Assembly: GCF_000342165.1 (NCBI RefSeq)
Contig: NZ_AMRV01000003.1
Location: 62,001-126,000, forward strand
Reading direction: 5' to 3'
DNA from: Pacificimonas flava
GTDB taxonomy: Bacteria > Pseudomonadota > Alphaproteobacteria > Sphingomonadales > Sphingomonadaceae
DNA: 64,000 bases
Shown here: in pieces, positions 47,788-56,612 of the stretch
How positions within the stretch are numbered: the stretch's first letter is position 1
Layout: every line of letters begins with the position of its first letter
Made by a program: the position numbers and the translations under genes
The notes under the pieces: model-generated
The model's input: the letters and a program-made list of their open reading frames with translations, nothing else
What the model was told of the DNA's origin: nothing
The model's database searches: none

Positions 47788-48493
47788 GAACACACTCCGG
47801 CTCGGCGGCGCTCACATCGTGAGCGGCTTCGATGAAGACATTGCAACCCTGTTCGGCCAGTTCGACGAGATGCGGACCGTGGCAAGCCGCATGCTGGGCG
47901 ATGCCATGACGGCGCTGTGCACCAAGGACGAGGTGCTGGCGGACGAGGTGGTAAAGCGCGATCGCACCGTCGATGAGTTGCAGGTCCAGCTGGAAAGCGG
48001 CGTGGTGCGCGTGCTGGCCCGCCGGTCCCCGGTCGCGGAGGATCTGCGTACCATCATCACGCTGATCAAGGCCGCCTCCATCCTGGAGCGCATCGGCGAC
48101 CATGCCAAGAACATCGCCAAGCGGGTTCGGTCGATAGACATCGAGGGGCTGACCGGTGAAATCGCGCATGTCGAGCGCATGGCCACCATCGCCCGCAAGC
48201 AGATCGAACTGGGCGTGCGCGCACTGATGGAGCGCGATGCGGCCATTGCGGACGAGGTCGACGCGCTGGACGACGAGCTCGACGACGCCTTCGACGACCT
48301 GACCGCCATGATGGTGCGGCGCATGTCGGAAGAATCGATGGACGCCTATGCGAGCACGCACATCCTGTTCATCGGCAAGCAAATCGAGCGCTCCGGGGAT
48401 CACGGCGTGAACATTGCCCGTGCCGCTCGCTATATCGCCACCGGCGAACATCCGCGCGACCAAGTCGACAAGCGGACGCTGGTGGACGCCTGA
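47786..48493 (+). CDS. phoU: Phosphate signalling protein PhoU
   Basis: Six-helix regulator that links Pst transport to the PhoR kinase and keeps the Pho regulon off when phosphate is plentiful. 235 residues with both metal-cluster motifs, ERIGDHAKNIAKR and ERSGDHGVNIARA. Start ATG 47786 (a GTG at 47819 is an alternative; homologues start close to the FDEDI motif). A stem-loop GAGGCT-N5-AGCCTC (48492-48508) lies on its stop codon. Confidence 0.93.
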   Translation: MNTLRLGGAHIVSGFDEDIATLFGQFDEMRTVASRMLGDAMTALCTKDEVLADEVVKRDRTVDELQVQLESGVVRVLARRSPVAEDLRTIITLIKAASILERIGDHAKNIAKRVRSIDIEGLTGEIAHVERMATIARKQIELGVRALMERDAAIADEVDALDDELDDAFDDLTAMMVRRMSEESMDAYASTHILFIGKQIERSGDHGVNIARAARYIATGEHPRDQVDKRTLVDA

Positions 48494-48988
48494 GGCTGGG
48501 GGAGCCTCGGGAAACAGGGACGCCGCGCGTAGAAATCGTCGGGGGACGATGGCGAGAGCCGATTTCTGCGCGCGGCGGTTCCTTCTCTTTCGGACAGAGA
48601 TGAGAACGGCGCCGGTGGGGCGCTGCGATGGATGCGGGACGTCCTCCGGTCGGACGCCGGCGGATGCCATGCGGTTTCGTGTTCCACCCCCTGTAAGGGT
48701 CCGGCTCGCGCGCCGCGCCGTGGCGAACCGCGTACTTATGGCATGGACCCCGGCCTTCGCCGGGAGCAAGGCCCTTTACGGGGCGGTGTTTCATCAGGCG
48801 GCGTTTTGAGCGAGAGTGTTTTTAACGGTCCGGTGCCTGGGTAAGCGCCGCTTGAATCGCAGCCGTTTTCGGGCGCGACCTTTCCGCGGCGGAAACGACA
48901 AGGCCGATTCAGGGGCGGAATTAGCGTCAGGGTCTCTGCGCCGCCTTCGCCCGGCCCGGCAGACGGCGAAAACGCGGCCGGTTTCGCG
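48494..48988. other. 495-base gene-free stretch with a single palindromic unit
   Basis: Between phoU and the convergent acyl-CoA synthetase. A CCCCGGCCTTCGCCGGG palindrome (about 48747-48763) resembles the extragenic repeats at 36 kb. No supported reading frame, RNA or promoter was found in the rest; small frames here do not look like proteins. Confidence 0.6.
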
Positions 48989-50707
48989 TCAGGCGGCCTT
49001 GCCGAGATGTTCGGCGCGGTAGCGGGTTCGGAGCGAAACCTTGTCGATCTTGCCGGAGCCGAGTTTCGGCAGCGGTTCCTTCACGATCCAGATGCGCTCG
49101 GGAATCTTGAACTTCGCCAAATCCTCGGTGAGGAACTGGAGGAGCGATTCCCGTTCGACCTGTTCCCCCGGCTTCAGATAGACGACGGCGCCGACGATCT
49201 CTCCCATGCGCTCATCGGGCAGGCCGACAACGCTCGCCTCCGCAACGGCCGGATGGGCATAGATGGCCGCCTCGACCTCCTGCGCGGCGATATTCTCACC
49301 GCCGCGGATGATAATGTCCTTCTTGCGGTCGACGATGAACACATAGCCGTCATCGTCCAGATAGCCGATGTCGCCCGTGTGGAACCATCCGTCCGGGGAA
49401 AAGCTTTCCAGCGTCGCCTGCGGGTTGCGCCAATAGCCGCGCACATTGGCGGCCGAGCGGATGCAGACCTCCCCGCGCTCCCCGGCGGGCATGTTCGACC
49501 CGTCCTCGTCCTTGATGCCGATTTCCACCATGGGTTTGGACGCGCGGCCCGTCGAGTTCGGCTTTGCGAGGTAATTGTCGCGGATATTGCCGGCGCCGAC
49601 GCCGTTCGTTTCCGTTAGGCCGTAGCCGATGGCCGGGCGCGCGGCGAACGCATCCGTCAGCCGCTTCACATGCTCTGCCGGGCGCGGCGCGCCGCCGGCT
49701 GCGATGTCGAGGAGCGTGGAGGTGTCGTACTTGTCGCGGTCGGGATGCTGCAGCAGTTCAAGGCTCATGGTCGGCACGCCAACGAAATAGGTCGCGCGCT
49801 CCTTTTCAATGAGGCGCAGCGCCTCCGTCGGATCCCATTTGTACATGATGACCAGCTTGCGGCCGATGGCGATGGAAATGAGGAGAACGGGCACCGACCC
49901 GGTAATGTGGAAGAGCGGCACGTTGAGGAGCATGACCTGCTGTTCCGGCAGTTTCGTGCCCTCCTTCTCCGCCAGCGCGAGCATGGCGAGGCCGGAGGCG
50001 AGATAGTTCATGGCGCCGTGGAGGAGGCCGCCATGGGTGGAGACCGCCCCCTTCGGATTGCCCGTGGAACCCGACGTGTACATCAGGGTGACATCGTCAT
50101 CCTGGCCCAGCGGATGGACGTACCACATCTCCCTTGGGCTGGCGGCGAGCATGTCCTTTAGCGGGCGGGCGCCGTTTTCGCTGCACACGCTGGCCGAGGT
50201 CCGGACGCAGATTTTCGGGATGGTCAGCCCCTCGATCCGGCTGATGCGGCGCAGGCGCTCCTCGTCGGCGATGACGAGCGACGTGCCGGAATGCGTCAGC
50301 CCGTATTCCAGCTCCTCCGTGGTCCACCAGGCATTCAGCGGAACGGCGACGGCACCCAGATAGATGATGCCGACATAGGCGCTGATCCATTCGGGATAAT
50401 TGCGCATGGCGATGGCGACGCGGTCGCCCTTGGCGATGCCATATTCATGCTGCAGCGCCGACGCGATGTGCTTCGCCTCCTCGAAAATCTCGCCAAAGGT
50501 GCGGCGCTCATCCTCGTAGACGGTGAATTCGCGCGCTGCCTGCGCGCCGAAGAACAGGTCGAAATATTCGCGCATGGAGGGGGGCGCGTTCTCGAAGACC
50601 GGCATCTCAGCGCCGCGAACCGTACCCTGCTTCACCGCGAACTGCGTGCCGGGCTGGGTCAGATTGGCAATTTCCGCATCGAAGGCCTTGTCGAGATCGG
50701 TGAGCAT
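48989..50707 (-). CDS. Long-chain fatty-acid or related acyl-CoA synthetase (AMP-forming)
   Basis: 572 residues of the adenylate-forming class I family. Motifs in order: phosphate-binding YTSGSTGNPKGAV, GYGLTETNGVG, YLDDDGYVFIVDRKKDIIIRGGENI, and the C-terminal catalytic Lys in PKLGSGKIDK. Activates a carboxylic acid to its CoA thioester; the chain length cannot be told. Gene stands alone, divergent from lgt with 245 bases between. Confidence 0.9.
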   Translation of the reverse strand: MLTDLDKAFDAEIANLTQPGTQFAVKQGTVRGAEMPVFENAPPSMREYFDLFFGAQAAREFTVYEDERRTFGEIFEEAKHIASALQHEYGIAKGDRVAIAMRNYPEWISAYVGIIYLGAVAVPLNAWWTTEELEYGLTHSGTSLVIADEERLRRISRIEGLTIPKICVRTSASVCSENGARPLKDMLAASPREMWYVHPLGQDDDVTLMYTSGSTGNPKGAVSTHGGLLHGAMNYLASGLAMLALAEKEGTKLPEQQVMLLNVPLFHITGSVPVLLISIAIGRKLVIMYKWDPTEALRLIEKERATYFVGVPTMSLELLQHPDRDKYDTSTLLDIAAGGAPRPAEHVKRLTDAFAARPAIGYGLTETNGVGAGNIRDNYLAKPNSTGRASKPMVEIGIKDEDGSNMPAGERGEVCIRSAANVRGYWRNPQATLESFSPDGWFHTGDIGYLDDDGYVFIVDRKKDIIIRGGENIAAQEVEAAIYAHPAVAEASVVGLPDERMGEIVGAVVYLKPGEQVERESLLQFLTEDLAKFKIPERIWIVKEPLPKLGSGKIDKVSLRTRYRAEHLGKAA

Positions 50708-50952
50708 GAAACGGACGTTCCTCCCCAGGAATGCAAGATGATGCGAATCGCGGCCTCTTTTGTAGGAGGGCCGTGCAAAAGCGGCAAACGGCGAAACAGA
50801 CAGGTTTCCGCCGCAATCCGCGCCTTTTCACGCGGCGCCGGGGCGCACCCCCTTGCCCTGACGCCGCTGCGCCCGCAAAAGCCCGGTGCAAACGAGCGCG
50901 AGGCCCAGGCGCCGTCCCGGCCCGCCCGCGCCCCGAGGAGACGCCCCGCCCC

Positions 50953-51870
50953 ATGACCGTGCTGCCAGACCTCATGACCGCCCTGATCGCGCCGCTGTCC
51001 CGCGGCGCCCTGCTGCCCGGGGCATCGGTGCTGATCGACTATCCGCAAATCGACCCCGTATGGTTCACGATTCCAACCCCCTTCGAGGGCTTCTCCATTC
51101 CCATACGGTGGTACAGCCTGGCCTATATCGGCGGCATCGTCCTCGGCTGGTGGTACATATTGAGGCTGGTGGCGCAGCCGGGATCGCCGCTGGCCCGCCG
51201 CCACGCCGACGACCTCGTCACCTGGGTGACGCTGGGCATCATCATCGGCGGGCGGCTGGCCTATGTCATCTTCTATGACGGCGGCGAGTTCTTCGGCCCG
51301 CAAGGCAGCCTCGCTAATGTGTTTCGGGTGTGGGAGGGCGGCATGTCCTTCCATGGCGGCGCGGCGGGCGTCGCCATCGCCATCATCGCCTACGGCTTGT
51401 CCCAGAAGCTCGACTGGCTTCGCATGGCCGACTATGTCGCGTGCGTCGTTCCCATCGGCCTGTTTCTGGGCCGCTGCGCGAACTTCATCAACGGCGAGCT
51501 CTGGGGCCGGCCCACGGACGTGCCATGGGCGATGATCTTTCCCAGCGACCCCATGGGCGTGCCGCGCCACCCAAGCCAGCTCTATGAGGCCGCGCTGGAG
51601 GGCCTCGTGCTGTTCGCCATCCTGGCCTACATGTTCTGGCGCACGCGCGCGCGGCTGATGCCGGGCATGCTGACGGGCGCGTTCCTGCTGGGTTACGGCC
51701 TGTTCCGGTTCGCGGTCGAGTTCGTGCGCACGCCGGATGCACAGCTCGGCACGCTCGACTGGGGCCTGACCATGGGCCAGACGCTGTGCCTGCCCATGAT
51801 CGCCGGCGGCCTGTACCTGATCGCGACGGCACCCGGCCGGCACGCCCGGCGGGACATCGCCGCGGCGTGA
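50953..51870 (+). CDS. lgt: Phosphatidylglycerol-prolipoprotein diacylglyceryl transferase
   Basis: First enzyme of lipoprotein maturation, attaching diacylglycerol to the lipobox cysteine; needed for the lipoproteins seen elsewhere in this window. 305 residues, seven membrane segments; signature [17 protein letters not shown] and YEAALEGL, and [10 protein letters not shown]. Start ATG 50953, the first Met near typical length. The next gene's GTG overlaps its stop by four bases (GTGA). Confidence 0.94.
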   Translation: MTVLPDLMTALIAPLSRGALLPGASVLIDYPQIDPVWFTIPTPFEGFSIPIRWYSLAYIGGIVLGWWYILRLVAQPGSPLARRHADDLVTWVTLGIIIGGRLAYVIFYDGGEFFGPQGSLANVFRVWEGGMSFHGGAAGVAIAIIAYGLSQKLDWLRMADYVACVVPIGLFLGRCANFINGELWGRPTDVPWAMIFPSDPMGVPRHPSQLYEAALEGLVLFAILAYMFWRTRARLMPGMLTGAFLLGYGLFRFAVEFVRTPDAQLGTLDWGLTMGQTLCLPMIAGGLYLIATAPGRHARRDIAAA

Positions 51871-52886
51871 GCTTCGCGGAGACCCTGATGGCGGAGATTG
51901 CCGCGGCGGGCGGCATCAGCGTGCACGACTATATGCAGCGTTCGAACGCGCATTATTATGCGACGCGCGATCCGCTGGGCGCGGCGGGCGATTTCACCAC
52001 GGCGCCGGAAATCAGCCAGATGTTCGGCGAACTGATCGGCGCCTGGGCGGCCGATTTGTGGCTGCGCGCCGGAACGCCGACGCCGCTGCGCCTCGTCGAG
52101 CTGGGACCGGGGCGCGGCACGCTGATGCGCGACCTGCTTCGCGCGGCCGGGCAAGTGCCGGGCTTTGCCGAGGCAGCCGAGGTGCACATGGTGGAAACCA
52201 GCCCCGTGCTTCGCCGGGCACAGGCGGCGGCGGTGCCAAGCGCGGTGCATCACGATGGCATCGCCGACGTGCCGACCGGCGCGCCGACGCTGTTCATCGC
52301 CAACGAGTTTCTGGACGCCCTGCCCGTGCAGCAGCAGGTGGAGACGGCGGCGGGCTGGCAGGAACGGATGGTGATGGCGCAGGAGGGCGGCACGCTCGCC
52401 TTTACCCCCGCGGGGGATCGCATCCGGGAAAGGGCCTGCGCGGCCGAGGCGCTGGTCGGCGAGGTGGCCGCACGCCTGGCGGCGGATGGCGGCGCGGCGC
52501 TGTTCATCGACTATGGCTATGCCGGAGGCGAGGAGGGCGACACGCTGCAGGCGGTGCGCGCACATGAGACCGTGGACCCGCTCGCCTGTCCGGGGGAGGC
52601 CGACGTGACGGTGCATGTCGATTTCGCCGCTGTCGCGCGCGCCGCCGAACTGGCGGGCTGCCGCGCGCACGGGCCCGTCAGTCAGGTCGCGTTCCTCAGC
52701 AGCCTGGGCCTGGGGCTGCGGGCCGAAACGCTGATGCGCGGCAAGGACGAAGCGGCGCGGACGGCCGTGGCGGAGGCGGCGCGGCGGCTGAGCGCGCCGG
52801 ATGCGATGGGTGCGCTGTTCAAGGTTCTGGGGATTGCCGCGCCGGACTGGCCCGCGCCGGGCGGCCTGCCGGAGGAGTCGCAGTGA
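51867..52886 (+). CDS. SAM-dependent methyltransferase, MidA/NDUFAF7 (DUF185) family
   Basis: 339 residues from GTG 51867, supported by overlap with lgt. Motif [17 protein letters not shown] and the family block [32 protein letters not shown] are exact. In mitochondria NDUFAF7 methylates an arginine of complex I; a respiratory-complex assembly role is a reasonable but unproven guess for bacteria. The GNAT gene overlaps its stop by four bases. Confidence 0.9.
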   Translation: MSFAETLMAEIAAAGGISVHDYMQRSNAHYYATRDPLGAAGDFTTAPEISQMFGELIGAWAADLWLRAGTPTPLRLVELGPGRGTLMRDLLRAAGQVPGFAEAAEVHMVETSPVLRRAQAAAVPSAVHHDGIADVPTGAPTLFIANEFLDALPVQQQVETAAGWQERMVMAQEGGTLAFTPAGDRIRERACAAEALVGEVAARLAADGGAALFIDYGYAGGEEGDTLQAVRAHETVDPLACPGEADVTVHVDFAAVARAAELAGCRAHGPVSQVAFLSSLGLGLRAETLMRGKDEAARTAVAEAARRLSAPDAMGALFKVLGIAAPDWPAPGGLPEESQ

Positions 52887-53404
52887 CCGACTGGACGATC
52901 CGGCGGCCGGGCGAGGCCGACCTCGATGCGCTGACCGCGCTTGGGCGGCGCACCTTTACGGAAACCTTTGGCCATCTTTACCGGCCGGAGGATCTGTCCG
53001 CCTTTCTGGAGCAGAGTTTCGGGGCGGACGGTTTGCCGGCGGAATTCCGCGATCCCGCCTTTCGCTTTCGCGTGGTCGATGCCGGCGGCGTGCTGGCGGG
53101 CTTTGCGAAGACGGGACCATCCTATTTGCCGGTTCCAGACGACGGCCGAAAGAAGATCGAGCTGCGCCAGCTTTACGTGCTGAAGGACTGGCACGGCACC
53201 GGCGCGGCGCAGGCGCTGATGGACTGGGCGCTGGAGGTGGCGCGCAGCGGCGATCATGACGACATGTATCTGAGCGTCTATTCGGAGAATGTCCGCGCCC
53301 AGCGCTTCTATGCCCGCTATGGGTTCGAGGAGGTGGGCAAAGTCGTCTTCATGGTCGGCGATCAGGCCGACGACGACCGGCTGTGGCGGCTGCGGCTGCG
53401 CTGA
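52883..53404 (+). CDS. GNAT-family N-acetyltransferase
   Basis: 173 residues with the acetyl-CoA-binding LYVLKDWHGTGAAQALM and a C-terminal NVRAQRFYARYGFEEVGK, typical GNAT motifs. Substrate unknown. Part of the lgt-methyltransferase-GNAT operon (overlap ATGA). The convergent dinB gene ends four bases away. Confidence 0.88.
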   Translation: MTDWTIRRPGEADLDALTALGRRTFTETFGHLYRPEDLSAFLEQSFGADGLPAEFRDPAFRFRVVDAGGVLAGFAKTGPSYLPVPDDGRKKIELRQLYVLKDWHGTGAAQALMDWALEVARSGDHDDMYLSVYSENVRAQRFYARYGFEEVGKVVFMVGDQADDDRLWRLRLR

Positions 53405-53408
53405 GCCC

Positions 53409-54497
53409 CTAGAGATCGAGGCCGAGCTGCGTCGCGGCGGCACGCGGCGCGGCCTCGCCCCGCCCGGTCAGGCCGGAAAGCGTCAGGCCGAGAAGGCGCA
53501 CGCCCTTCGGCACGGGAAGTTCGCGCTCCAGAAGGTCGTGGCCGATGCGCGTGAACATGCCCCTGTCGCTGACGGGTGTTTCGAAGGACCGCGCGCGCGT
53601 GATCTGCTGGAAATCCGCGAACTTGATTTTCAGGGTGACGGTGCGGCCGGCGGCCCCCGCGCGGTCGATCCTCTCCCACACCGCCTCGATCACCGGCTCC
53701 AGCGCGGCGAGGAGATCGGCGCGGGTTCGGAAATCCTCTGAGAAGGTCCGCTCCGCGCCGATCGACTTGCGCACCCGGCTGGCGCGCACGGGCCTGTGAT
53801 CGATGCCGCGCGCAGCGCCGTAATAATAATCGGCGGAGCGGCCGAAATTCCCCTGCAGCCACTCCCGGCTTTTCGCCGCGAGGTCCGCGCCGGTGCGGAT
53901 GCCGAAGCGTTCCATCTTCGCCGCCGTCACCGGGCCGACGCCGTGGAAGCGCTTGACCGGCAGGCCGGCGACGAACGCCGCGCCCTCGTGCGGGCGAATG
54001 ACGCACAGGCCGTCGGGCTTGTTCTGGTCGCTGGCCAGCTTTGCCAGGAACTTGTTGTAGCTGACGCCGGCGGACGCGGTCAGCCGTGTGGTGCTGAGGA
54101 TTTCGGCGCGAATCTCACGCGCGATCTCCGTCGCCGGACGGCCGGAGGCGGTGACGTCGAGATACGCCTCGTCGAGACTGAGCGGTTCGATCAGGTCCGT
54201 GTGGCGTGCGAAGATTTCCCGGATCTGCTGCGATACCGATCGGTAGACGTCGAAACGGGACTTTACGAAGATGAGGTCCGGGCAAAGGCGCTGGGCGGTA
54301 ACCGAGGGCATGGCGGAGCGGACGCCGAAGACGCGCGCCTCGTAACTGGCCGCCGCGACGACGCCGCGCGCTTTCGATCCGCCGACCGCGACGGGCTTGC
54401 CGCGCAGGTCCGGATTGTCCCGCTGCTCAACGCTGGCGAAGAAGGCGTCCATGTCGACATGGATGATCTTGCGCTGGGGGGCGTCGGGGGCGGTCAT
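53409..54497 (-). CDS. dinB: DNA polymerase IV (Y family)
   Basis: Error-prone translesion polymerase, 362 residues. Catalytic motifs HVDMDAFFASVEQR and PLSLDEAYLDVT are intact, followed by the helix-hairpin-helix (VKRFHGVGPVTAAKME) and the little-finger domain. The C-terminus is shorter than the E. coli clamp-binding tail, ending RAAATQLGLDL, which is itself a beta-clamp-binding-like motif (QLGLDL). No LexA box was recognised upstream. Confidence 0.94.
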   Translation of the reverse strand: MTAPDAPQRKIIHVDMDAFFASVEQRDNPDLRGKPVAVGGSKARGVVAAASYEARVFGVRSAMPSVTAQRLCPDLIFVKSRFDVYRSVSQQIREIFARHTDLIEPLSLDEAYLDVTASGRPATEIAREIRAEILSTTRLTASAGVSYNKFLAKLASDQNKPDGLCVIRPHEGAAFVAGLPVKRFHGVGPVTAAKMERFGIRTGADLAAKSREWLQGNFGRSADYYYGAARGIDHRPVRASRVRKSIGAERTFSEDFRTRADLLAALEPVIEAVWERIDRAGAAGRTVTLKIKFADFQQITRARSFETPVSDRGMFTRIGHDLLERELPVPKGVRLLGLTLSGLTGRGEAAPRAAATQLGLDL

Positions 54498-54567
54498 GGC
54501 CGGGTGGGTATAGCAGTGCGGGGCGAGGAACGCGCGGGGGTGTGCGTGTTCTGACCAGTTGCGCGGG

Positions 54568-54689
54568 GCGACCCTCCCCCGGCCCCTCCCTTTCCAGGGA
54601 GGGGAGAAGATACGTGCGCTCCCCTCGCAAGCGAGAGGAGAAAAAGTGCGTTCCCCTCCCTGGCGAGGGAGAGGTTAGGGGAGGGTCGC
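54568..54689. repeat. 122-bp palindromic repeat element
   Basis: Outer arms GCGACCCTCCCC (54568-54579) and GGGGAGGGTCGC (54678-54689) are perfectly complementary; within are CCCCTCCCT...CAGGGAGGGG-type hairpins as at 39607-39688. It lies between two reverse-strand genes, 8 bases beyond the M23 peptidase stop, so it could act as its terminator. Confidence 0.75.
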
Positions 54690-54697
54690 GCCCTGCC

Positions 54698-56308
54698 CTA
54701 GATCTTGTTCAGTTCCACGTCGGATTCGCGCGGCGTGATGGCGCGCAGGTCCTCCAGCTTGCGCTTGAAGGCGGCGAGGTCGCTGCCTGCGAGTTCCAGG
54801 CCGGTGGGCAGATCCTGACCGCGCGGATCGACGGCGCGGCCGTTCACATGCACCTCGTAATGAAGGTGCGGCCCGGTCGACAGCCCGGTGGTGCCGACGA
54901 AGCCGACCTTCTCGCCCTGTTTTACGCTCGCGCCGGAGCGGATGCCGGAGGCGAAGCCCTTCATATGGCTGTAGCTGGTGACGATGCCGTTATTGTGGCG
55001 GATGCGCACCTGATTGCCGTAACCGCCATTGCGGCCCGCGAAGATCACCGTGCCGGGCGCGGTGGCCTGAATGGCCGTACCGGACCACGCGGCATAGTCC
55101 AGCCCCTTGTGCATGCGGCTGGATTTCAGGATCGGATGCCGGCGCAGGCCGAATCCGGACGACAGGCGCGCGCCCGGAACGGGCGTCGTCGAGAAGCCTT
55201 CCTTGATGCTGCGGCCGTCGGGAAGGAAGTAGTTCGCCTCTCCATCGACCTCCCACCGCGCGATCTCGAGGTCCTTTCCGTTCCCCTCGACGCGGGCATA
55301 GAGAAGATCGCCCGTCTGCTCCTCGCCCGTTTCCGCCACCTTGTGCTCGACGACGATGTCGTAGCGGTCGGATGCGTAGACATTGCGCTGGAAGTTGAGA
55401 CGCGGGCTCATCGCGCGGATGAAATTGGCGACGACGCGGCTGGAGACGCCGTTGGCGCGCGCGGACTTGTACAGGCTGTCGCCCACCATTCCGCTGATGC
55501 GCAGCGGCGTTTCGTCGATCCGGATCGGCACCGGCCGGGCGCGAAGTTCACCGTCCTTGCCGCGGACGAGGTCGAGGCGCAGATCGAAGGCGGCGCGGAA
55601 GCTGAGTTCCTCCAGCGGGCGCGGCTTTCCCTTTCCGGGACGGCGTCCAAGCACGAGGGCGAATTCGGTGCCGGGTTGCAGCGCCGCGATGTCGATGTGC
55701 GGCGCAATCAGATCCGCGGCAGCGGCGGAATCGGTGTTGCTGACCCCCGCACGGCGAAGCGCGGCGCCGAAGCTGTCGATTTCCCGCAGCTCGGCCACCA
55801 ATTCGAGGCGCGGCCGCTCCGGCGCCTCCGCAAGCGGCTGCACGAGCGCGGTCGGCGCGGCCGCCGGACCCATATGACCGCCCTGCGACAGGGGCGCGAT
55901 CGAGACGCTATCGAGGGCGGCGAACTGTTGGTCGTCGAGCGCCGGCGCGGCAAAGACCGGCAATTTCGCGGGGGAGAGGGCGACCCAGCCGAGGACGGCG
56001 GTCATGGCGGTCAGGCTGCCGAGGCCGCGCCACCATGCGGCGGTCCCGATATCGCTGCCAAGATCGACGACGAAGCCCTTCGGCGCGGCAGCGGCCCGGG
56101 CGCCCCCCCCGCCTGCCGACCCGGCGGAGGCAAGGGCCAGAAAGGGAACCTTGCCGCCGGGCGCGGCCGACCATGAGCGCGTCGCCGTGCGCACAGCATC
56201 CGCCAGCCTGTCCGTTGCCGATGAAAGAATCGCGTTGATCGTCACTGTGTCTGCAGACCCCGAAAATTTCCTGCCCGACACCCGGCCATGCGAACCAAAG
56301 CCCAACAT
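54698..56308 (-). CDS. M23-family (LytM/NlpD-type) murein metallopeptidase
   Basis: 536 residues. The catalytic domain (about 400-500) has HKGLDYAAWSGTAIQA and HLHYEVHVNG, the zinc-binding histidine sets of lysostaphin-type peptidases, so likely active or an amidase activator. A membrane segment lies at about residues 93-113, leaving ~90 cytoplasmic residues, and a ~270-residue periplasmic region with an OapA-like domain precedes the peptidase. Such a long N-terminal layout is common in sphingomonads, from general knowledge. Start taken as ATG 56308. Confidence 0.88.
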   Translation of the reverse strand: MLGFGSHGRVSGRKFSGSADTVTINAILSSATDRLADAVRTATRSWSAAPGGKVPFLALASAGSAGGGGARAAAAPKGFVVDLGSDIGTAAWWRGLGSLTAMTAVLGWVALSPAKLPVFAAPALDDQQFAALDSVSIAPLSQGGHMGPAAAPTALVQPLAEAPERPRLELVAELREIDSFGAALRRAGVSNTDSAAAADLIAPHIDIAALQPGTEFALVLGRRPGKGKPRPLEELSFRAAFDLRLDLVRGKDGELRARPVPIRIDETPLRISGMVGDSLYKSARANGVSSRVVANFIRAMSPRLNFQRNVYASDRYDIVVEHKVAETGEEQTGDLLYARVEGNGKDLEIARWEVDGEANYFLPDGRSIKEGFSTTPVPGARLSSGFGLRRHPILKSSRMHKGLDYAAWSGTAIQATAPGTVIFAGRNGGYGNQVRIRHNNGIVTSYSHMKGFASGIRSGASVKQGEKVGFVGTTGLSTGPHLHYEVHVNGRAVDPRGQDLPTGLELAGSDLAAFKRKLEDLRAITPRESDVELNKI

Positions 56309-56612
56309 GCCGGATTACTTCGAGATTCTGGATTGTTGCGCGAAACGGTTAAAGTCAATTGAACGATTTGCACGATCGGCGATCCTTGCGGTGAAGCGCA
56401 GGATGGAGGCGGTGAGCCGAGGGGCCGCCCCGCCCGGCCGGCGACGTGCGGCGCTGACGCGGGCGAAGGGCCGCAAGAATCCGTCGATCCGGCCGTCCAG
56501 CGAAAGGTTCCGCTCATTTTTGGCGCCGAGGCGCGGCCGTATCGGCGTCACCGCGTACCAGGTCCGCGCATTCCGTTTGCAAGGCGGCGCACAGGCTGGC
56601 AGTCAGGACAGC
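56309..56612. other. 304-base divergent spacer between peptidase and helicase genes
   Basis: Holds the promoters of the M23 peptidase and the helicase. The stretch 56330-56380 is AT-richer than its surroundings (GGTTAAAGTCAATTGAACGA), a likely promoter area, but no clear -35/-10 pair could be assigned. Confidence 0.4.
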
